Positions 58,501 through 64,000 of a DNA stretch of 64,000 bases are shown here, one piece after another. A model generated the notes under the pieces. The model ran no database searches. It was not told the origin of the DNA and saw only the letters and a list, made by a program, of their open reading frames with translations. Origin of the DNA: Lachnospiraceae bacterium (GTDB taxonomy: Bacteria; Bacillota; Clostridia; Lachnospirales; Lachnospiraceae); assembly GCA_015057325.1 (NCBI GenBank), contig SVEQ01000007.1, positions 124,001 to 188,000 of the forward strand, given 5' to 3'. A program made the translations under genes and the position numbers. How positions within the stretch are numbered: the stretch's first letter is position 1; every line of letters starts with the position of its first letter.

Positions 58501-59262
58501 CATGATTTACATTTTCTAAGAATTCATAGAGAGTATGAATTAAATGGTAATGAGGAACTTCTCAAGGAATCAGAGGAATGGAAGAACAAAGAATTTGCCA
58601 TAATGAAAAAGGCAGATATCAATTATTATCCATCCTATGTCGAAGTTGATGAAATACACAAACTAGAGCCGGATATCAAGGCAAAGGCGATTACAGCTTA
58701 TGTATTTGAGGAGTTTAGAAATGATATTGATGTTGATTTCTCGAAGAAGAACGGAATATTGTTTGTAGGAGGATTTGGACATCCACCTAATGAAGACGCA
58801 GTATTGTGGTTTGCTAAGGAAGTATATCCATCAATTAAAAAAGAACAAGACATACCATTCTACATTGTAGGTTCCAATGTTACAGAGAATGTTGAAAAAC
58901 TTCAGGGGGATGGAATTATTCTCAAAGGTTTTGTGACAGAGGAAGAACTTCAGGAATTATATAATACATGCAGAATCGTGGTTGTTCCACTTCGTTACGG
59001 TGCCGGAGTTAAGGGTAAAGTAGTTGAAGCGTTGTATTATGGAACGCCCATGGTTACAACTACAGTCGGTATAGAGGGTATTCGTGACGCAGAAAAGTTC
59101 ATGGAAGTTGCAGATGAAGCTCCCGAATTTGCAAAAAAGGTGCTTGCATTGTACAACGCTCCTGAAAGATTGAAGAAAACAGTCGAGGATTACCAGAACT
59201 ATGTTAAAGAGAACAATAGTGTAGATGCCGTCTGGAAAATAGTTGAAGAAGATTTTCAGTAA
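55558..59262 (+). CDS. three-domain glycosyltransferase (GT4-GT2-GT4)
   Basis: 1234 residues. ATG at 55558 with AGAGG seven bases before it is preferred over 55507, which overlaps the previous gene. Order: GT4-like domain (about 1-400, SREDPMA-type motif SSRDEPMAMTITEACQFEK), coiled coil (about 430-495) with ERQKKEIEQQKKEIDKKN, a KGWRLVSFPG hinge, GT2 domain (about 604-850) with VSIVIPVYNQ and FLNNDT, then a C-terminal GT4 domain (from about 870) with GGFGHPPNEDAV and YGAGVKGKVVEALYYGTPMV. It may add several residues of a repeat unit. Donors are unknown. Confidence 0.88.
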   Translation: MFSKELFKTVQEFIDVCIGQGGAFHGDMSTLQKNDKELCLLISHELSMTGAPLALLNMAKVLEESGKCPIIVSPFDGPLRQEFQKDSFLLIAPIFSEPELIYKAHKLFSFIVANTAVVAPVLSLLNGTNTPVLWWIHEAHMTYNFYSDLRFMPSFLNNNIKVYAVGEWAREGVMKVRPKYNVKELLYYIDDITKQEQSSVDCVIKNKEGKRVFAVVGTIDHRKGQDIFFNAIDNLPKPILEKSLFVLVGRINDESYTTVLEEALKKYPNNIQHIEHLDREHMGMFYKEIDCLIVSSRDEPMAMTITEACQFEKIIISSDHSGYAPILQSSNAGFVFANERADELAKYIVRVCDGVDDELNTMRSNSRKVYETYFTKQVFMKKINDEVLPYLLKDNTSSDEVNDELLEDLLNSRFEIFGLNRKLNELQIDNSNKSGHIDLLIESERKLKGYESGFERQKKEIEQQKKEIDKKNDIINNQQEQISQLLEIERYYHQIIASKGWRLVSFPGKVFEKMYPQGTPRRERISKEYRYVTAINPTNIKFVADAFKRGGVAQVKAEMHAFGRRVDNERAQDAIQAPKTIKENEITDVAQCKKIPFKKWDNPTVSIVIPVYNQFTYTYNCLRTIRKNSGKVKYEIIIADDVSTDLTTRLSEVAENITIVRNKENQRFLLNCNNAAKHAKGKYILFLNNDTQVQENWLEPLVTLIESKDDIGMVGSKLIYPDGTLQEAGGIIWGDAPGHAWNYGNGQNPAEPEFNYVKEVDYISGASLMIKTSLWKEIGGFDEYFAPAYCEDSDLAFEVRKRGYKVLYQPLSVVVHFEGKSNGTDTSSGVKKYQVENSEKLMKKWAKEFETEQSHSETELFKARERSQRKKTILVIDHYVPQFDKDAGSKTTWQYLKMFVKQGYNVKFMGDNFYQDEPYTTKLQQLGIEVLYGPWYANNYKQWIIDHKNDIDFVYLNRPHITEKYIDFLKNETNIKCIYYGHDLHFLRIHREYELNGNEELLKESEEWKNKEFAIMKKADINYYPSYVEVDEIHKLEPDIKAKAITAYVFEEFRNDIDVDFSKKNGILFVGGFGHPPNEDAVLWFAKEVYPSIKKEQDIPFYIVGSNVTENVEKLQGDGIILKGFVTEEELQELYNTCRIVVVPLRYGAGVKGKVVEALYYGTPMVTTTVGIEGIRDAEKFMEVADEAPEFAKKVLALYNAPERLKKTVEDYQNYVKENNSVDAVWKIVEEDFQ

Positions 59263-59276
59263 AGAGAGGGATAAAT

Positions 59277-60278
59277 ATGATTATTACTAAAACGCCTTTT
59301 CGTATGTCATTTTTTGGCGGCGGAACAGATATGCCTGATTTTTTTAATGAACATGGTGGTGCTGTTATATCTACTACCTTTGATAAGTATTGCTATGTGA
59401 ATGTCAGACATCTTCCTAGATTTTTTGATTATAAGACAGAGCTTGCTTATTCAAAGATGGAAAGAGTAACAGATGTTAATGATATTGTTCATCCGGCAAT
59501 CAGAGAGGCTATGAAATATCTTGATATGCAAGAAATACGTCTTACTTATGAGGCTGACCTTCCGGCAAGATCGGGACTTGGTACGAGTAGTTCATTTGCG
59601 GTTGGTATGCTTTCAGCATTCTATGCACTCAAAGGTAAATATGCAGACAAGCAGAAATTGGCTAGTGATGCTATATATTTGGAGCGTACGCTATGTGATG
59701 AAGCCGGTGGATGGCAGGATCAGATAGCAGCAGCTTATGGTGGTCTTAACAGAATCAATTTCAAGGGTGATAGCTTTACGGTTGATCCGATAATAATCTC
59801 GCCTGAAAGAAAGAAGACGCTTAATAATAATCTTTTATTGTTCTTTACTGGATTTACGCACTTCTCAGCAGAGGTTCAGGCAGAGAATAAGAAAGTAGAT
59901 AAAACCAAGCAGAAATTAGAAATGCTTGAATTGGTCGATAAAGCACAGGATGTGCTTACTGACAAGAGTACAGATCTTGATGAGTTTGGACGTCTTTTGG
60001 ATGTCACATGGAGATTGAAGCGTCAGACAGGAAGCAAGATAAGTACAGATTCCATTGATGCTTTGTATGAGCGTGGAATTAAAGCCGGTGCACTTGGTGG
60101 AAAACTTCTTGGTGCAGGCGGTGGCGGTTTCTTGTTATTCTACGTTCCGGAGGATAAGAAACAGAATGTCATACATCAGTTGAAAGATTTGATGTATGTG
60201 CCTTTTGAGTTCGAAGATGAAGGAACAAGAGTAATTCATTATACGCCGGAGACATATATACCGGTAGGTGAAGAGTAG
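59277..60278 (+). CDS. hddA: D-glycero-D-manno-heptose 7-phosphate kinase
   Basis: 333-residue GHMP kinase. Seen: TPFRMSFFGGGTDMPDFFNEHGG at the N-terminus (TPFRMSFFGGGTD), the GHMP ATP loop PARSGLGTSSSFAVG near residue 97, and the C-terminal GALGGKLLGAGGGGFLLFY. It makes heptose 1,7-bisphosphate, second step of the GDP-heptose route. With the next two genes it completes the route from sedoheptulose 7-phosphate. Confidence 0.92.
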   Translation: MIITKTPFRMSFFGGGTDMPDFFNEHGGAVISTTFDKYCYVNVRHLPRFFDYKTELAYSKMERVTDVNDIVHPAIREAMKYLDMQEIRLTYEADLPARSGLGTSSSFAVGMLSAFYALKGKYADKQKLASDAIYLERTLCDEAGGWQDQIAAAYGGLNRINFKGDSFTVDPIIISPERKKTLNNNLLLFFTGFTHFSAEVQAENKKVDKTKQKLEMLELVDKAQDVLTDKSTDLDEFGRLLDVTWRLKRQTGSKISTDSIDALYERGIKAGALGGKLLGAGGGGFLLFYVPEDKKQNVIHQLKDLMYVPFEFEDEGTRVIHYTPETYIPVGEE

Positions 60279-60301
60279 TATTAGAAAGGAAGTGCATTGA
60301 T

Positions 60302-60949
60302 ATGAGTAATCCCGGAAGATTTCTAGATGAATTTATTGAAAGATATCCTGATCTTTCTGTATGCAGAGACAGTATTGAACAGGCATATGAGTGTATAGCT
60401 GAAAGTTATGAGAAAGGTGGAAAACTTCTTGTTGCTGGTAACGGAGGAAGTGCTTCCGATTCAGAACACATAGTTGGAGAGTTGATGAAGAGTTTTATTC
60501 TCCCTCGTAAACTCAATGCAGTTTTTTGTGATAAATTAATTGAGGCAGATGCCGAGTTAGGAAAGGAATTAGGAGAAAAATTACAGGGAGCTTTACCAGC
60601 AATTGCACTTGTGGATCACATTGCTCTTTCAACAGCATATCTTAATGATGTTGATCCGTTGCTTGGATTTGCACAGCAGATTAACGGATATGGTGTTGCC
60701 GGTGATGTGTTCCTTGGAATAACTACATCAGGTAATTCAAAAAATGTTTTATATGCCAATACAATTGCTAAGGCAAAGGGGCTTAAAACCATTGCACTTT
60801 CAGGTAAGGATGGTGGGAAAATAAAGTGTATGGCAGATATAACAATCGTAGTACCTGAAAATGAAACATTTAAGATTCAGGAAAGACATCTCCCAATATA
60901 TCATTGCTTATGTCTTATGTTGGAAGAAAGATTTTTTGGCGAGGATTAA
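60302..60949 (+). CDS. gmhA: sedoheptulose 7-phosphate isomerase
   Basis: 215-residue SIS-domain isomerase giving D-glycero-D-manno-heptose 7-phosphate. Seen: LLVAGNGGSASDSEHIVGEL near residue 40 and GITTSGNSKNVLYA near residue 138. Residue pattern ALVDHIALSTAYLND is that of GmhA. AAAGGAAG precedes ATG. It is followed by the fusion gene after two bases. Confidence 0.93.
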   Translation: MSNPGRFLDEFIERYPDLSVCRDSIEQAYECIAESYEKGGKLLVAGNGGSASDSEHIVGELMKSFILPRKLNAVFCDKLIEADAELGKELGEKLQGALPAIALVDHIALSTAYLNDVDPLLGFAQQINGYGVAGDVFLGITTSGNSKNVLYANTIAKAKGLKTIALSGKDGGKIKCMADITIVVPENETFKIQERHLPIYHCLCLMLEERFFGED

Positions 60950-60951
60950 TA

Positions 60952-62217
60952 ATGAAAACAGTTATAATGGCAGGCGGAAAGGGAACAAGAATATCTTCTG
61001 TTGCAAGTGACATTCCCAAGCCTATGATTAAAGTATGTGGAATACCTGTGCTTGAAAGGGAGATAGAGTGTCTTAGGAGTCAGGGATTTGATGATATCAT
61101 AATAACGGTTAGTCACCTTGGACATATTATTATGGATTATTTCGGTGATGGCAGTAACATTTCTCCGGTTACAGGAAAGCCGTTTGGCGTTAATATACAA
61201 TATTATAATGAGGAAACTCCGCTTGGCAATGCTGGCGCATTATACGAATTAAAAGATCAGCTCACAGAAGATTTTCTTCTTCTTAATGCGGATGCTATGT
61301 TTGATATTGATTTTAACAGATTTGTGGATGCACATAGAAAGTCGGGAGCGTTGGTGACGTTATTTACTCATCCGAATAGTCATCCATATGATAGTGGATT
61401 GGTTATATCAGATGAGAATGGTGCTGTTCTTAAATGGCTTGCAAAAGAGGATGATCGTCCGGTTAATTATAAGAACAGAGTTAATGCCGGACTTCATGTT
61501 ATTTCTCCTAAGGTATTAGAGGAAAGACCTGATACGGAAAAGGTAGATCTTGACAGACAAGTGCTTAAACCGCTTGCGGGCACAGGCAAGATGTTTGTGT
61601 ATGACAGTCCGGAATATGTAAAAGATATGGGAACTCCTGACAGATATGAGGCTGTATGCCGTGACTGTGAGAACGGTATAATAAAAGCAAAGAATTTGTC
61701 GCATAAACAAAAAGCTGTATTCCTTGATAGGGACGGAACAATTAATAAATACGTAGGGTTCTTGAGAAATATCGACGATTTTGAACTCATTCCGGGAACA
61801 GCTGAAGCAATAAAAAAGATTAATGAATCAGGTTATCTTGCAATTGTAGTAACCAATCAACCTGTTATTGCAAGAGGTGAGGTTACTGTTGAGGAACTCA
61901 ATGAAATACATAATAAAATGGAACGTTTGCTTGGTGAACAGGGAGCATATATAGATGCAATCTATTATTGCCCACATCATCCTGACAAAGGATTTGAGGG
62001 TGAGATTCCGGAACTCAAGTTTGATTGCGATTGCAGAAAACCGAAACCGGGAATGCTTTTCAAAGCTGCAGAGGATTTCAATATCGACCTGTCTCAGTCT
62101 TATATGGTTGGAGACAGTGAGAATGATATTAAAGCCGGAGAAGCAGCGGGATGTAAGACGGTATTGGTTAAATCAGGATTAAAAGATTTAAGAGCACAAA
62201 CTATAAATGCAGGGTAA
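60952..62217 (+). CDS. fused heptose-1-phosphate guanylyltransferase and heptose 1,7-bisphosphate phosphatase
   Basis: 421 residues. N-terminal (about 1-235) sugar-nucleotidyltransferase with VIMAGGKGTRISS and KPMIKVCGIPVLE and LLNADAMFDID, of HddC type. C-terminal (about 250-421) HAD phosphatase with nucleophile D259 in FLDRDGTIN, the zinc site CPHHPDKG and CDCRKPKPG, and MVGDSENDIKAGE, of GmhB type. The two halves are usually separate proteins; together they convert heptose 1,7-bisphosphate to GDP-heptose. The start at 60952 is two bases after gmhA. An earlier frame start (60904) overlaps gmhA. Confidence 0.9.
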   Translation: MKTVIMAGGKGTRISSVASDIPKPMIKVCGIPVLEREIECLRSQGFDDIIITVSHLGHIIMDYFGDGSNISPVTGKPFGVNIQYYNEETPLGNAGALYELKDQLTEDFLLLNADAMFDIDFNRFVDAHRKSGALVTLFTHPNSHPYDSGLVISDENGAVLKWLAKEDDRPVNYKNRVNAGLHVISPKVLEERPDTEKVDLDRQVLKPLAGTGKMFVYDSPEYVKDMGTPDRYEAVCRDCENGIIKAKNLSHKQKAVFLDRDGTINKYVGFLRNIDDFELIPGTAEAIKKINESGYLAIVVTNQPVIARGEVTVEELNEIHNKMERLLGEQGAYIDAIYYCPHHPDKGFEGEIPELKFDCDCRKPKPGMLFKAAEDFNIDLSQSYMVGDSENDIKAGEAAGCKTVLVKSGLKDLRAQTINAG

Positions 62218-62257
62218 AAGCAAGTTTGTACTGTTATATCTTCATATATTATTGAAA

Positions 62258-62286
62258 TTGACAGTCGAGAGTGGTATTATTTTAAA
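62258..62286 (+). promoter_or_regulatory. putative promoter before rfbF
   Basis: TTGACA (62258-62263), 17-base spacer, TTTAAA (62281-62286), in the only long gap (135 bp) of the sugar-nucleotide part of the locus. Confidence 0.45.
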
Positions 62287-62317
62287 TAGTTTTTTTGTTT
62301 GGGTATAAAAGAAAGGG

Positions 62318-62355
62318 AAGGAGTGTATGAGAATCTCATACAATATAATCATATG
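62318..62355 (+). promoter_or_regulatory. ribosome site, hairpin and start codon of rfbF
   Basis: AAGGAG at 62318-62323 is 29 bases from ATG at 62353. A perfect seven-base hairpin, GTATGAG (62325-62331) with CTCATAC (62335-62341), lies between. Folding leaves an effective spacing of about 12 bases. Alternatively a nine-codon ORF (62327-62356) overlaps the start as ATGA and could couple translation. Confidence 0.5.
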
Positions 62356-63132
62356 AAAGTTGTAATTTTAGCAGGAGGATTCGGAACCAGAATAAGTGAG
62401 GAAAGTCACTTGAAGCCAAAACCAATGATAGAAATAGGAGGTAAGCCCATTCTGTGGCATATTATGAAGGAATACTCACACTATGGTTTTAATGAGTTTA
62501 TAATATGTTGTGGATATAAGCAGCATGTGATAAAAGAGTATTTTGCTGATTACTATTTGCATAATAGTGATATTACTTTTGACTTTAGTTCTGAAAATAA
62601 GATGACGGTTCATAATAATGTAGCTGAACCATGGAAGGTTACATTGATTGATACAGGTCTTAATACAATGACAGGTGGACGTATTAAGCGAATCAAACCC
62701 TATGTTGGAGATGAAACCTTTATGTTAACGTATGGTGATGCGGTGTCTGATGTTAATATTAAGGAGCTTTTTGAGTTCCATAAGAAGAGTGGCAAACTTG
62801 CAACATTGACAGCTATTCAAATAGATCAACGTTTTGGAATATTGGATGTTGATAAGGATAATACAGTAGAAGCATTCAGGGAGAAAGCTGATATTGATGG
62901 AGCCAGAATTAATGCAGGATACATGGTTTTAGAACCTAAAGTGTTTGATTATCTGAAGGATGATACAACAGTATTTGAAAAAGAACCATTGGTCCAATTA
63001 GTTTCAGAAAGACAGTTAAAGGCATTTAATCACGATGGTTTCTGGCAGTGTATGGATACAAAGCGTGAGATGGACAAGCTGGAGGAATTATGGGCGTCAG
63101 GAAAGGCCCCATGGAAGAAATGGGAGGATTAG
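62353..63132 (+). CDS. rfbF: glucose-1-phosphate cytidylyltransferase
   Basis: 259 residues, usual for RfbF/DdhA, making CDP-glucose. Seen: MKVVILAGGFGTRISEES with the nucleotide site, KPKPMIEIGGKPILWHIM, and DGFWQCMDTKREMD near the end. ATG at 62353 gives the normal N-terminus; a TTG at 62299 would add 18 extra residues. The start has no nearby ribosome site; see the hairpin feature. Confidence 0.95.
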   Translation: MKVVILAGGFGTRISEESHLKPKPMIEIGGKPILWHIMKEYSHYGFNEFIICCGYKQHVIKEYFADYYLHNSDITFDFSSENKMTVHNNVAEPWKVTLIDTGLNTMTGGRIKRIKPYVGDETFMLTYGDAVSDVNIKELFEFHKKSGKLATLTAIQIDQRFGILDVDKDNTVEAFREKADIDGARINAGYMVLEPKVFDYLKDDTTVFEKEPLVQLVSERQLKAFNHDGFWQCMDTKREMDKLEELWASGKAPWKKWED

Positions 63133-63156
63133 TGCTCGCACTATTTTATAATTATG
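63122..63156 (+). promoter_or_regulatory. ribosome site, hairpin and start codon of rfbG
   Basis: GGGAGG (63122-63127) inside the rfbF end is 26 bases from ATG at 63154. TAGTG (63130-63134) can pair with CACTA (63139-63143) around CTCG; the hairpin contains the rfbF stop codon. Folding leaves about 12 bases of spacing, as for rfbF. Confidence 0.45.
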
Positions 63157-64000
63157 ATTGATATGACTTTTTTTAAAGGTAAAAGGGTTTTGTTAACCGG
63201 ACATACCGGGTTTAAGGGTAGTTGGATGAGCCGGGTGTTGATAAACGCGGGAGCAGATCTTACAGGATATTCACTCAAGCCGCCAACCAATCCTAATTTA
63301 TTTGATATCGCCGGTATAGAGAAGGGAATGAACTCGATTATCGGGGATATTCGTGACTTGGATAAGTTGATGGATGTATTTTCAAAGTGTAAACCGGAGA
63401 TTGTTATTCACATGGCGGCACAGCCAATTGTTAGGGATTCTTATAAGGATCCTGTATATACGTATGAGACCAATGTGATGGGAACAGTTAATATAATGGA
63501 ATGTGTCAGAAGAACAGATTCTGTCAAATCCTTTTTGAATGTAACAACAGACAAGGTATATAAGAACAATGAATGGGAGTGGGGATACAGGGAAAACGAT
63601 CCGCTTGATGGATATGATCCGTATTCTAATTCTAAATCATGTTCTGAGCTGGTAACTCACAGCTATAAGAATTCTTTTTTTGAAGATAGGGATGTTGCAA
63701 TTTCGACTGCAAGAGCAGGTAATGTTATCGGAGGCGGAGATTTTGCCAATGATAGAATTGTGCCGGATTGCATAAGGGCAATGGAAAAGAAAGAAAAGAT
63801 AATTGTGAGGAATCCCCATTCCACACGACCATACCAGCATGTTCTCGAACCGGTCATGGCGTATCTTATGATTGTGAAAGAGCAGTACTGTGACAAGAGT
63901 TTAGAAGGATATTATAATGTCGGACCGGATGATCAGGATTGTGTAACAACCGGAGATTTGGTTGACATGTTTTGCAGTAAATGGGGCGAAGGTGCAGCAT
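63154..64000 (+). CDS. rfbG: CDP-glucose 4,6-dehydratase, 3' end outside window
   Basis: 282 codons visible of about 360. SDR-fold dehydratase making CDP-4-keto-6-deoxyglucose. Seen: VLLTGHTGFKGSWMSRVL (NAD site) near residue 11, MAAQPIVRDSYKDP near residue 87, the catalytic region GYDPYSNSKSCSE near residue 153 (Tyr and Lys), and STRPYQHVLEP. MIDMTFFKGK at the start matches the usual RfbG N-terminus and supports ATG at 63154. The frame is open to the last base. Confidence 0.95.
   Translation, partial: MIDMTFFKGKRVLLTGHTGFKGSWMSRVLINAGADLTGYSLKPPTNPNLFDIAGIEKGMNSIIGDIRDLDKLMDVFSKCKPEIVIHMAAQPIVRDSYKDPVYTYETNVMGTVNIMECVRRTDSVKSFLNVTTDKVYKNNEWEWGYRENDPLDGYDPYSNSKSCSELVTHSYKNSFFEDRDVAISTARAGNVIGGGDFANDRIVPDCIRAMEKKEKIIVRNPHSTRPYQHVLEPVMAYLMIVKEQYCDKSLEGYYNVGPDDQDCVTTGDLVDMFCSKWGEGAA

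Noticed and set aside
59277-62217. Heptose genes as part of LPS synthesis in a Gram-negative host
   Set aside because: T-boxes, strong ribosome sites, gene content and low GC all point to a Firmicute, and no lipid A or inner-core genes are present.

Overview
The window is low-GC, gene-dense DNA of Firmicutes type, most likely from a Lachnospiraceae member (Butyrivibrio/Roseburia-like; the genus is inferred, not proven). Supporting signs are two T-box leaders, a Firmicutes-style 6S RNA, a PPi-type phosphofructokinase, strong AGGAGG ribosome sites, TTGACA/TATAAT promoters and a large ABC-exporter-dependent surface-glycan locus. No rRNA, tRNA, CRISPR array, transposase or prophage was seen.

Layout. 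1-5734: end of clpB, then a MoxR / DUF58 / membrane-protein operon. 5814-7380: small DUF551-like protein and glyA. 7464-9950: hybrid sensor kinase. 10022-12035 (minus): leuA behind a leucine T-box. 12205-15389: ROK sugar kinase and a GH1 6-phospho-beta-glycosidase, separated by about 800 bp of structured repeat DNA. 15472-17586 (minus): lipoprotein and azlCD. 17767-26618: secreted transglutaminase-like protein, then aconitase, a TPR-DUF4037-DUF4125 protein, a SpoVB/MurJ-type flippase and a beta-CASP nuclease in one run. 26587-27846 (minus): phosphofructokinase. 28037-28245: 6S RNA. 28412-31619: SpoIID/LytB and YihY proteins. 31640-36488: phenylalanine T-box, pheS, pheT, queA. 36877-40460 (minus): aroA, tyrA and an RsuA-type pseudouridine synthase. 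40760-42232: secreted SH3-3D protein. 42418 to the window end: surface-glycan locus with two ABC exporters, at least seven glycosyltransferase genes, DUF2142 and DUF2304 membrane proteins, a GDP-heptose pathway (hddA, gmhA, hddC-gmhB fusion) and the start of a CDP-sugar pathway (rfbF, rfbG, cut by the window edge).

How the genes work together. The glycan locus appears to make activated heptose and CDP-deoxysugar donors, assemble them with multi-domain glycosyltransferases on a lipid carrier, and export the chain through Wzm/Wzt-type transporters. LeuA, PheST, AroA, TyrA and AzlCD are an amino-acid block, part of it under T-box control.

Most unusual content. Two families of intergenic inverted-repeat elements are present. 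E1 (two copies, near 13.2-13.95 kb and 36.5-36.9 kb) has similar termini, a long outer inverted repeat and an inner stem in which paired positions differ between copies but stay complementary. E2 (13189-13429 nested in E1, and 43217-43354 inside the glycan operon) has a conserved core and a covarying stem. Separately, three glycan genes (50218, rfbF, rfbG) have a perfect small hairpin between a Shine-Dalgarno sequence and a distant start codon.
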